A stretch of DNA of 19,503 nt from positions 1-19,503 of the forward strand of contig URUU01000043.1 in the NCBI GenBank assembly GCA_900551235.1, read 5' to 3'. The notes below the pieces were generated by a model. The model ran no database searches. It saw nothing but the letters and a program-made list of their open reading frames with translations, and was not told the origin of the DNA. Both the position numbers and the translations under genes were made by a program. Origin of the DNA: an uncultured Lachnospiraceae bacterium. GTDB lineage: Bacteria; Bacillota; Clostridia; Lachnospirales; Lachnospiraceae. Shown here one piece after another: positions 14,151 through 19,503 of the stretch (positions are counted from its first letter, which is position 1; each line of letters opens with the position of its first letter).

Positions 14151-15236
14151 ATGGAAAACAAAAGAACAGAAACAAATAAAACAGTACAGAAAAGGCTGGA
14201 ACCGGAACTGAAACTCATCAATATGGATACGGTGGAAGTGGAGCAGATTGAATGGCTGCTTTATCCATTTATTCCCTATGGAAAAGTAACAATTATACAG
14301 GGAGATCCGGGAGAAGGAAAAACGACAATGGTGCTTCAAATTATTGCAAAACTGACCAGAGGAGAGACTATTCTTCCAGTTGATTCAACAAAAGATAAAA
14401 GGATAGATATTGATAGTGAAAGCGATATGGTAGATGCAGAAAATATTGAAAACAATGCGTCAACACAGCATTTGGAGGCACCAGTAAATGTAATCTACCA
14501 GACTGCAGAAGATGGTCTTGGAGATACGATAAAACCAAGATTACTTGCTGCAGGTGCAGACTGCACAAAGGTCATGGTTATCGATGACAGTGAGCAACCG
14601 CTGACGATGGCAGATGTCCGGTTGGAAGAAGCAATTGTGCAGACAAAAGCCAGAATGGTTGTGCTTGACCCGATTCAGGGCTTCCTTGGATCAGAGGTGG
14701 ATATGCACAGGGCTAATGAAATCCGTCCTTTGATGAAACGTATAGCAGTCTTGGCAGAAAAATATCATTGTGCGATTATTCTGATTGGACACATGAACAA
14801 GAACAGTAACGGAAAATCTTCTTACCGGGGACTTGGTTCTATTGATTTTCAGGCAGCTGCAAGAAGCGTTTTGATTGTCGGACGAATTAAGGACGAACCG
14901 GAAGTAAGAGTTGTGTGCCATACAAAGAGTTCCCTGGCACCGGAAGGTAAAGCTATTGCGTTCCGTCTGGATAAAAACAACGGATTTGAATGGATTGGTG
15001 AATATGACATTAGTGCAGATGAATTGCTCAATGGAGAGGGAAAAGGACAGAAAACCCGGAAAGCAAAAGAATTTCTGCTTGAGATACTGGCTGATGGAGG
15101 TATGGCACAAAAGAAAATTGAGGAAGAAGCAGAAAAACTGGGAATTAAAAAGAAAACACTGAGAAATGCCAAAATGGAACTGGGAATAGATTCCGTAAAA
15201 CGTGGAAATCAGTGGTATTGGATGTTGTCAGAGTAG
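14151..15236 (+). CDS. RepA-like RecA-fold ATPase / replicative helicase of the element
   Basis: A 361-residue RecA-fold NTPase with Walker A GDPGEGKT (51-58), Walker B MVVLD (169-173) followed by PIQGFLG, and a later ILIGHMNK sensor segment with YRGLGSIDFQAAARS. This pattern fits the AAA_25/RepA hexameric helicase family found in mobilizable plasmids and integrated elements. The last ~50 residues (KKIEEEAEKLGIKKKTLRNA) look like a winged-helix DNA-binding tail. Residues about 80-107 form an acidic, probably disordered insert. ATG 14151 has GGAGG (14141-14145) 5 nt upstream. It probably supports replication of the excised circle or processing of transferred DNA; that role is inferred. Confidence 0.82.
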   Translation: MENKRTETNKTVQKRLEPELKLINMDTVEVEQIEWLLYPFIPYGKVTIIQGDPGEGKTTMVLQIIAKLTRGETILPVDSTKDKRIDIDSESDMVDAENIENNASTQHLEAPVNVIYQTAEDGLGDTIKPRLLAAGADCTKVMVIDDSEQPLTMADVRLEEAIVQTKARMVVLDPIQGFLGSEVDMHRANEIRPLMKRIAVLAEKYHCAIILIGHMNKNSNGKSSYRGLGSIDFQAAARSVLIVGRIKDEPEVRVVCHTKSSLAPEGKAIAFRLDKNNGFEWIGEYDISADELLNGEGKGQKTRKAKEFLLEILADGGMAQKKIEEEAEKLGIKKKTLRNAKMELGIDSVKRGNQWYWMLSE

Positions 15237-15247
15237 AAAAAGGAAGA

Positions 15248-15287
15248 TGGCAAGATGACCATATCTTAATAATAGGGCATCTTGCCA
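15248..15287. other. Intercistronic hairpin
   Basis: TGGCAAGATG (15248-15257) pairs perfectly with CATCTTGCCA (15278-15287) around a 20-nt loop, starting 11 nt after the RepA-like stop codon and ending 7 nt before the ribosome site of the next gene. No T run follows. Could protect the upstream message or act as a weak terminator. Confidence 0.5.
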
Positions 15288-15304
15288 CCTTGAAAGGAGA
15301 TCAG

Positions 15305-15544
15305 ATGAAAAATAGAAATGTGCAGATACCATATGAGTTATTCTTTCAACTGTTGCAATATTTCCTGATGGAGAATTATGAGGGCGAAGAAATCATAAGG
15401 AAAGGGTTAGAAAAGAAATTGAATGCAATGGTAGATCGGGAGTTATACAGTAAGTACAAAACAGCCCCAACAGAGGAAGAGAGAGAAAAGTCCAGGCAGG
15501 AATACCTGGAAAGGAAGGGAATACCGGAAAACTTTCGTTGGTAG
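15305..15544 (+). CDS. Small charged accessory protein of the element (79 residues)
   Basis: Unrecognised function. The protein is short, helical and highly charged: MKNRNVQIPYELFFQLLQYF at the start, then KGLEKKLNAMVDRELYSKY, and a C terminus TEEEREKSRQEYLERKG ending in PENFRW. Similar proteins recur in clostridial mobilizable elements beside DUF5348 and relaxase genes (sometimes labelled complexin-like in databases, which is only a chance name); this is from memory. ATG 15305 has AAAGGAGA (15294-15301) just upstream; the longer open frame starting at 15212 overlaps the RepA-like gene and lacks such a site. Followed by about 190 nt of non-coding, hairpin-rich sequence. Confidence 0.75.
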   Translation: MKNRNVQIPYELFFQLLQYFLMENYEGEEIIRKGLEKKLNAMVDRELYSKYKTAPTEEEREKSRQEYLERKGIPENFRW

Positions 15545-15567
15545 AGATTCTTGCTGATCACTTTATA

Positions 15568-15712
15568 ACAGGAGCGTGTCACGCACCTGTAAATATCAGA
15601 CAAGGAGAAAGCCGGTAAGATACAGACGAGAGGTTATAGATTACCCGATTATTTATCGGTAAATTATAGGCTGCGAAAGGGAGCCTGAATCAGGGCGTCC
15701 TTACAGTAGGAC
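15568..15712 (+). ncRNA. Candidate structured RNA or leader upstream of the DUF5348 gene
   Basis: Within 145 nt there are four consecutive stems: a 23-bp near-palindrome ACAGG-a-GCGTG-t-CACGC-a-CCTGT (15568-15590); TTACC(c)GAT against ATCGGTAA flanked by TATA/TATA (15635-15668); AGGCT/AGCCT (15668-15686) with a 9-nt purine-rich loop; and GTCCT/AGGAC (15697-15712). No open frame covers them convincingly. The DUF5348 ribosome site AAAGGAG follows at 15718. Could be a leader regulating that gene or an independent small RNA. I do not recognise a known family. Confidence 0.4.
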
Positions 15713-15733
15713 AATAGAAAGGAGCATACAGCA

Positions 15734-15958
15734 ATGAGAGAAGGAAGATTAGGATATAACAGCAGTAACGATAGATATGGTTTATTGTCATCAGATTTAT
15801 GGATTGATACAGGATTTCATTGTGGGGAATGCTTGGAAGTACTAATTGATGATCAGTGGGTGCAGACCAGAATGGAGATGAATCCGGCAAGGGAATGGTA
15901 TCTGGTAGGAACACCGTACTGCGGAGATCTGGAATATATACGGGCGAGAATACAGTAA
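15734..15958 (+). CDS. DUF5348 domain protein
   Basis: A 74-residue protein of unknown function: MREGRLGYNSSNDRYGLL at the N terminus, then DLWIDTGFHCGECLEVL, and WYLVGTPYCGDLEYIRARI near the end. Pattern and size match DUF5348 proteins common in Firmicutes integrative elements, and the all-beta, small-barrel character is suggested by alternating hydrophobic residues. Three cysteines are present but not in a zinc-binding spacing I would trust. ATG 15734 has AAAGGAG (15718-15724) 9 nt upstream. Position between the RepA-like gene and the relaxase suggests a mobilization or maintenance role, but no function is known. Confidence 0.82.
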   Translation: MREGRLGYNSSNDRYGLLSSDLWIDTGFHCGECLEVLIDDQWVQTRMEMNPAREWYLVGTPYCGDLEYIRARIQ

Positions 15959-16042
15959 TAGATTAGTTAAGTGAGTAACGCAGAAGCAATCCGACCAACG
16001 GAAGGAATAATGGTCTCCGCTCCGCTTCAGTCGGTGCAGAAC

Positions 16043-16192
16043 AGACGTCCTCCGGACGTCTTGCCCCCGGCAGGGCGCAAGGGTACTTTTGATAGGCGGT
16101 ACGGCTGTCGAAAGTGCTTTTGCGTTACTTTTGACAAAAGTAACAAAACCGCCGTATCCGGCGAAGATTTCTTATAATCGCCATAGTTGGCG
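16043..16192. other. Candidate origin of transfer (oriT) upstream of the relaxase gene
   Basis: The 290-bp gap between the DUF5348 gene and the relaxase gene carries dense inverted repeats. These are AGACGTCC-tcc-GGACGTCT (16043-16061); TTGCCCC...GGGCGCAA (16061-16080); a 21-bp palindrome with 10-bp arms GTTACTTTTG and CAAAAGTAAC around one A (16124-16144); GGCGGT (16095-16100) against ACCGCC (16148-16153), which encloses the palindrome; and CGCC-atagtt-GGCG (16179-16192). MobV relaxases act at inverted-repeat oriT sites directly upstream of their own gene, so this is the expected place. The nick site is not identified. Confidence 0.55.
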
Positions 16193-16206
16193 GAAATACA
16201 AATTAT

Positions 16207-16229
16207 GTGCCATATCTGGCACGCTTTTT
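16207..16229 (+). terminator. Terminator-like hairpin just before the relaxase gene
   Basis: GTGCCA (16207-16212) pairs with TGGCAC (16217-16222) around TATC, followed by gc and five T (16225-16229). It lies 22 nt before the relaxase start. It could block read-through into the relaxase gene, or act as an attenuator in its leader. Confidence 0.55.
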
Positions 16230-16251
16230 AGAAGGAGAGGTGAGGAGCATA

Positions 16252-17658
16252 ATGATGAGAAGAACGATCAGCGGCATGATTGGAGCTGGATCGCTGGCTC
16301 ATAACAGACGGGATTTTGTAGCTGAAAATGTAGACCCAGACAGAGTACACCTGAATATCTGTTACCAGAATGAAAATCTGAAAGAAGTATATAAAGAGTT
16401 GTTTGATGTTTCTGTGGAACGGTACAATGTGGGAAAAAGAAAGGACCGGCAGATTACAAATTACTATGAAAAAATTCGTCAGGGAAAGCAGGAAAAGCTG
16501 TTCCATGAAGTGATTTTCCAGATTGGAAATCGAGAAGATATGGCTGTGGGAACGACAGAAGGAGACCTGGCGGTAAAAGTACTGGATGAGTATGTAAAGA
16601 ATTTTCAGCAACGAAATCCAACACTTCATGTATTTAGCTGTTATCTGCACCAGGATGAAGCTACACCGCATCTGCATATTGATTTTGTTCCTTATGTAAC
16701 TGGCTGGAAAGGGAAAGGAATGGATACCCGGGTTTCACTGAAGCAGGCATTAAAAAGCCTGGGATTTCAAGGCGGGAACAAACACGATACAGAGTTGAAT
16801 CAGTGGATCAATCATGAAAAAGAATTGCTTGCAGAGATTGCCCGGCAATATGGAATTGAATGGGAGCAGAAAGGGACACATGAGGAACATCTGGATGTTT
16901 ATAATTTTAAGAAGAAAGAGCGTAAAAAGGAAGTACAGGCACTGGAACGGGAGAAAGAATATCTCACTGCTGAGAATGAAGGACTGACTGCACAGATTGC
17001 GGAAGCAAGAGCTGATATCCAGCTTTTAAAAGATGACAAGGAGCAGGCAGTTAAAGATAAAGAGGAAGCTGAGAAGTGTGCGGAAAAAGCCGAGAAAGAT
17101 CTGCATAGCCTGGAAGAACGCAGAGAACGGTTACAGCCGGTAATGGATAATGTCAGCAAAGAAATAAAGGAATATGGAACAGTGAAAACTCTACTTCCAG
17201 AAGCTGGTGCATTGGAACGTGCAACAACCTACCGGGATAAGAAAATAAAACCACTGTTTACTCAGGTGAAAAATAAAATTGCTGCGATGGCTGCACAGGT
17301 TAAAGAACTTGCCGAAGAAGTAGAAAAATGGAAACACAAATATCAGAAAACAAAGCAAGCATATAACCAAATACAAAGAGAGTTAGATGCAGTGCGTGAA
17401 GAAAAAGAGCAGTTATTTGATGAAAAACAACAATTGCAGGATGTTTCTGATAGATATGACCGGGTAGTGCGTGTTCTTGGAGAAAATGCTGTAGATGATG
17501 CGGTACAACAGGATATACAGGAGCAGAAGGCATTAGAAGAAAAGCGACAAATGGAGCAAATGCCAACAGGAAGTATTCACGAAAGACTTGCCTGGGGAGC
17601 CAGAAAGAGCAGTCGGAAGGCTGCTCTTTGGCAATCTAAGAATAGAGTTTTGGGATAG
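16252..17658 (+). CDS. MobV-family relaxase (Mob/Pre)
   Basis: Nicks oriT and pilots the strand during conjugative mobilization. The 468-residue protein has an N-terminal Mob_Pre domain: motif I around His17 (SLAHNRRDF), corresponding to the catalytic histidine reported for the pMV158 MobM relaxase; DPDRVHLN; and metal-binding motif III HQDEATPHLH (133-142). From about residue 217 to 420 it is a long Lys/Glu coiled coil, typical of the family and used for dimerisation or membrane contact. GAGGAG (16242-16247) precedes two in-frame ATGs at 16252 and 16255; the second has the better spacing, the difference being one residue. With no secretion genes in the window, it presumably relies on a helper element. 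Confidence 0.92.
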   Translation: MMRRTISGMIGAGSLAHNRRDFVAENVDPDRVHLNICYQNENLKEVYKELFDVSVERYNVGKRKDRQITNYYEKIRQGKQEKLFHEVIFQIGNREDMAVGTTEGDLAVKVLDEYVKNFQQRNPTLHVFSCYLHQDEATPHLHIDFVPYVTGWKGKGMDTRVSLKQALKSLGFQGGNKHDTELNQWINHEKELLAEIARQYGIEWEQKGTHEEHLDVYNFKKKERKKEVQALEREKEYLTAENEGLTAQIAEARADIQLLKDDKEQAVKDKEEAEKCAEKAEKDLHSLEERRERLQPVMDNVSKEIKEYGTVKTLLPEAGALERATTYRDKKIKPLFTQVKNKIAAMAAQVKELAEEVEKWKHKYQKTKQAYNQIQRELDAVREEKEQLFDEKQQLQDVSDRYDRVVRVLGENAVDDAVQQDIQEQKALEEKRQMEQMPTGSIHERLAWGARKSSRKAALWQSKNRVLG

Positions 17659-17710
17659 AATATGATAAAATGTAAGAGATAAATCGGTATTTAACGAGGA
17701 GGTAATGATT

Positions 17711-17932
17711 ATGAGTAGAAATATAAAAGGTGGTTTTTTAACATTAAGTGGTGTTGTTGGTATTGTAGGAATGATAATAGCGGCAATGCAAAATCCAGCA
17801 ACTGCATGGGTAACGCCACCTGGAAGAATGATTGTAAGTATTTTAGAAAATGGATTATTGATTCCTACGGTTTTATTCCTTGTTCTTTTTATTTATGGAT
17901 TGTATATTCTCCTAACGGAGAAAAACGATTGA
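17711..17932 (+). CDS. Small two-helix membrane protein (cargo)
   Basis: A 73-residue protein with two hydrophobic helices: about 8-26 (FLTLSGVVGIVGMIIAA) and about 46-66 (LIPTVLFLVLFIYGLYILL), separated by a polar loop with TPPGRM. No family is recognised. GGAGG at 17698-17702 favours ATG 17711 (8 nt away) over ATG 17705 (2 nt away). It opens the cargo segment 52 nt after the relaxase stop and is followed by a hairpin and the methyltransferase gene, suggesting coexpression. Base composition is AT-richer than the mobilization genes, hinting at a different origin. Role unknown. Confidence 0.7.
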   Translation: MSRNIKGGFLTLSGVVGIVGMIIAAMQNPATAWVTPPGRMIVSILENGLLIPTVLFLVLFIYGLYILLTEKND

Positions 17933-17934
17933 GC

Positions 17935-17968
17935 AATACCGGTTTGTCGAATTAAGAAAACCGGTATT
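17935..17968. other. Perfect 11-bp hairpin between the small membrane protein and methyltransferase genes
   Basis: AATACCGGTTT (17935-17945) pairs exactly with AAACCGGTATT (17958-17968) around a 12-nt loop, filling the gap between the stop codon (17930-17932) and the ribosome site of the methyltransferase gene (17972-17980). No proper T run, so more likely an mRNA stability or partial termination element. Confidence 0.6.
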
Positions 17969-17988
17969 TGTGGAGGAGGAATTCTGTA

Positions 17989-18600
17989 ATGAGATTTTTT
18001 GAAAATACCCGTAAGCCACAAGGCTTCGGCGGAAAGTTGATGACGAAGATGATGAACAGCGGTCACGCCAAATTATCGCAATGGGGATTCTCAAATATCT
18101 CCGCGAAGTCTGATGCTGAAGTTCTGGACGTCGGCTGTGGCGGCGGAGCAAATATTGCGGTCTGGCTTGATAGATGTAGAAATGGCCACGTGACAGGAAT
18201 GGATTATTCTGAGGTTAGTGTGGCAAAATCTCAAAAATTGAACGCCCTCGCCATTAAACAAGGGAAATGTAATGTAGTTCAAGGAGATGTATCTGCTATA
18301 CCCTTTTCTGACGCGACTTTTGATTATGTTTCTGCCTTCGAAACAGTTTACTTTTGGCCAGGATTAGTAAAATGCTTTTCCGAGGTCAACCGTGTGCTGA
18401 AAAGCGAAGGCATATTCCTGATTTGTAACGAGAGTGACGGAACGAATGCCGCAGATGAAAAATGGACAAAGATGATCAATGGTATGAAGATTTACACATC
18501 TAAACAACTTGTTGCCGCTTTGAAAGAAGCGGGTTTTACAGAGATCAAAACGTATTCAAATGCAAAAAATCATTGGATAAGTATTGTTGCAACGAAATAG
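17989..18600 (+). CDS. Class I SAM-dependent methyltransferase (cargo)
   Basis: A 203-residue Methyltransf_11-type enzyme that moves a methyl group from S-adenosylmethionine to an unknown small-molecule acceptor. Motif I is VLDVGCGGGAN (45-55), the acidic residue ending strand 2 is Asp72 (GMDYS), and motif II/III follow as GDVSAIPFSDATFDYV and NRVLKSEGIFLICNE. There is no DNA- or rRNA-binding domain, so it is unlikely to be a restriction-modification or rRNA-resistance methyltransferase. The start ATG 17989 has GGAGGAGGA 8 nt upstream. It sits 29 nt before a GNAT acetyltransferase gene, so the pair may act on the same or similar compounds; this is inferred from context only. Confidence 0.85.
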   Translation: MRFFENTRKPQGFGGKLMTKMMNSGHAKLSQWGFSNISAKSDAEVLDVGCGGGANIAVWLDRCRNGHVTGMDYSEVSVAKSQKLNALAIKQGKCNVVQGDVSAIPFSDATFDYVSAFETVYFWPGLVKCFSEVNRVLKSEGIFLICNESDGTNAADEKWTKMINGMKIYTSKQLVAALKEAGFTEIKTYSNAKNHWISIVATK

Positions 18601-18629
18601 CCAAATTCTAGTTTGACGGAGTAATAGAT

Positions 18630-19073
18630 ATGAAAATCCGAGAAGTGAATGAGAATAAAAAGCAATTTATAGCATTATTGTTATTAGCTGATGAGCAGGA
18701 AAATATGATTGATCACTATCTTGAAAAAGGTACTATGTATGTACTTGAAGATGGTAATGTAAAAGCTGAATGTGTCGTTACTGATGAAGATAATGGAATA
18801 CTTGAAATTAAAAATATTGCAGTTGATCCTCAGAATCAAGGACAGGGCTATGGGAAAGCATTGATTGACTTCCTTGTAAGTAAATATGCAGATGAATATT
18901 CTATTTTGCAGGTTGGAACAGGTGACAGCCCGTTGACCATACCGTTTTATGAAAAATGCGGATTTGTCCGATCTCACAATATTCCGAATTTCTTTACGGA
19001 CAATTATGACCACCCAATTTATGAGTGTGGTGTACAGTTAATAGATATGGTATATTTGCAAAGATGTTTATAA
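18630..19073 (+). CDS. GNAT-family N-acetyltransferase (cargo)
   Basis: A 147-residue acetyltransferase. The GNAT core is seen as LEIKNIAVDPQNQGQGYG (about 62-79), including the acetyl-CoA pyrophosphate loop Q-x-Q-G-x-G, followed by ALIDFLVSKY and the later strand-helix FYEKCGFV. The C-terminal part contains NFFTDNYDHPIYECG, as in small uncharacterised GNATs of Firmicutes. Substrate cannot be deduced; there is no specific resemblance to aminoglycoside or streptothricin acetyltransferases that I can support. ATG 18630 has only a modest ribosome site (GACGGAG at 18616-18622). Third gene of the cargo cluster. Confidence 0.85.
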   Translation: MKIREVNENKKQFIALLLLADEQENMIDHYLEKGTMYVLEDGNVKAECVVTDEDNGILEIKNIAVDPQNQGQGYGKALIDFLVSKYADEYSILQVGTGDSPLTIPFYEKCGFVRSHNIPNFFTDNYDHPIYECGVQLIDMVYLQRCL

Positions 19074-19099
19074 CTTCTAATTTGGAAGGGGGGACTGCT

Positions 19100-19330
19100 A
19101 TGCTGAGAAAGTTGAATTGTTTTTTAAATATCGTTATTGGTTCATTCATAGGAGTTTTCATTGGATTCGGAATTTATAAGTTCTGGCACTTTAAAACCTA
19201 TCCAAATTTATATGCCATGCAGTCTGCACCGTGGTACACAGAGTTACTGTTGGATGGTGCCTTGGTGGCAGTTTTGGTGGTCGTATGTATTATCCTAAAG
19301 CTGATTATTTGGAGGAAGTTAAAGCCATAA
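19100..19330 (+). CDS. Second small membrane protein (cargo)
   Basis: A 76-residue protein with two membrane helices, about 8-28 (FLNIVIGSFIGVFIGFGIY) and about 50-70 (LLLDGALVAVLVVVCIILKL), joined by a loop with FKTYPNLYAMQSAPWY. The tail is basic (IIWRKLKP), placing both ends inside by the positive-inside rule. ATG 19100 follows the ribosome site GGAAGGGGGG (19084-19093). It starts 26 nt after the GNAT stop and is the last plus-strand gene, ended by the terminator at 19375. No family is recognised. Confidence 0.7.
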   Translation: MLRKLNCFLNIVIGSFIGVFIGFGIYKFWHFKTYPNLYAMQSAPWYTELLLDGALVAVLVVVCIILKLIIWRKLKP

Positions 19331-19374
19331 CTTCTTATATAAAAAATTGAGAAATCGTAAAATTTAAGAAAAAG

Positions 19375-19414
19375 AAATGCACAGTTCTTAGCTTATCGGG
19401 AGCTGTGCATTTTT
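19375..19414. terminator. Bidirectional terminator at the end of the cargo genes
   Basis: AAATGCACAG (19375-19384) pairs exactly with CTGTGCATTT (19403-19412), followed by TT then G on the plus strand. On the minus strand the stem is followed by a T-rich stretch. It separates the last cargo gene from the convergent partial gene at the window end. Confidence 0.75.
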
Positions 19415-19432
19415 GTAAATAAATACTTTTAA

Positions 19433-19503
19433 TTAGCCGATTACGGCGTCCTCTGCTGTAAAATGTTCCAGAGAATTTTCTTTTACCTGAATGCAGATAT
19501 AAG
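19433..19503 (-). CDS. C-terminal end of an unidentified minus-strand gene (truncated by window edge)
   Basis: Reading the minus strand from the window edge gives an open frame of 22 complete codons, with residues ICIQVKENSLEHFTAEDAVI and a final Gly, and a TAA stop at 19433-19435. It ends just before a well-placed terminator, which supports a real gene end. Too short to assign a function; it could be element DNA or the first host gene to the right. Confidence 0.5.
   Translation of the reverse strand, partial: YICIQVKENSLEHFTAEDAVIG

Larger units (their letters stand above)
11600..19430. mobile_element. Integrative mobilizable element next to guaA (right end not demonstrated)
   Basis: A block of mobile genes sits behind guaA: XRE repressor, excisionase-like protein, tyrosine integrase, MobC-like protein, RepA-like ATPase, DUF5348 protein, MobV relaxase and four cargo genes. 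It is visibly AT-richer than the host part. No type IV secretion, coupling protein or transposase genes are present, so transfer would need a helper. The left border is placed near the guaA 3' end by knowledge of this hotspot. I looked for a second copy of the guaA 3' end in the last 200 bases and found none, so the right border is either beyond the window or marked by a very short core. The given coordinates are approximate. Confidence 0.75.

Noticed and set aside
15971..16177. 68-codon plus-strand frame between the DUF5348 and relaxase genes
   Set aside because: It has a GTG start without a clear ribosome site and covers the nested palindromes of the candidate oriT; the protein has no recognisable domain. 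Judged to be non-coding.
17989..18600. rRNA-resistance or restriction-modification methyltransferase
   Set aside because: The methyltransferase lacks target-recognition or RNA-binding domains and the Erm, Cfr or DNA-MTase signature motifs; a small-molecule enzyme fits better.
19330..19503. Right attachment site of the element inside the window
   Set aside because: No copy of the guaA 3'-end sequence or other convincing direct repeat with the 11,560-11,710 region could be found by eye.
1..19503. CRISPR array, tRNA or rRNA genes
   Set aside because: No regularly spaced direct repeats of 24-40 bp and no tRNA cloverleaf or rRNA stretches were noticed on either strand; a covariance search was not possible.

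Overview
The window reads as the chromosome of a spore-forming, low-to-medium GC Firmicute, most likely a Lachnospiraceae-type gut Clostridium. This is inferred from SpoIIID, a YycD/AlsT-type sodium symporter, AGGAGG ribosome sites before most genes and a typical clostridial mobilizable element. It falls into two parts. Positions 1 to about 11,580 are ordinary host chromosome. From about 11,600 to at least 19,330 lies an AT-richer integrated mobile element; its right end is not demonstrated.

Host part, left to right: the 3' end of mfd (transcription-repair coupling factor); a lipoprotein foldase of the PrsA/parvulin type with two very long Thr/Glu/Ala/Ser tracts; an unrecognised 332-residue protein; on the minus strand an AGCS sodium:amino-acid symporter; a C39-like cysteine peptidase-fold protein; spoIIID, with a sigma-E-like -10 box; a hotdog acyl-CoA thioesterase followed 9 nt later by a hypoxanthine-DNA-glycosylase-type protein of the UDG superfamily. 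Next, on the minus strand, come larC and larE, two of the three genes that make the nickel-pincer nucleotide cofactor of lactate racemase-type enzymes. A 490-bp intergenic region with a 182-bp inverted-repeat-bounded structured element separates larC from guaA (GMP synthase).

Mobile part: directly behind guaA, whose 3' end is a known integration hotspot, come a strong bidirectional terminator, an XRE repressor (minus strand) and a divergent control region. That region has two good sigma-A promoters and three copies of an 18-bp palindromic operator. Then, all on the plus strand: an excisionase-like protein, a Tn916-type tyrosine integrase, a MobC-like ribbon-helix-helix protein, a RepA-like AAA ATPase, a 79-residue accessory protein, a run of hairpins, a DUF5348 protein, a hairpin-rich candidate oriT and a MobV relaxase. 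No type IV secretion genes are present, so this looks like an integrative mobilizable element that borrows a transfer channel. Cargo behind the relaxase is a two-helix membrane protein, a class I SAM methyltransferase, a GNAT acetyltransferase and a second small membrane protein. A terminator and the tail of a minus-strand gene close the window.

The points most worth a second look are: (1) the three-operator switch, with one operator inside the excision/integration promoter; (2) the 182-bp structured element between larC and guaA, with two mutually exclusive pairings and a -35 box in its terminal repeat; (3) the hairpins at most gene junctions of the element, including a cluster upstream of the DUF5348 gene; (4) the candidate oriT; (5) the foldase whose parvulin domain is split by a ~93-residue Thr/Glu tract. 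I see no clear defence system or antibiotic-resistance gene. GC statements are by eye, not computed.
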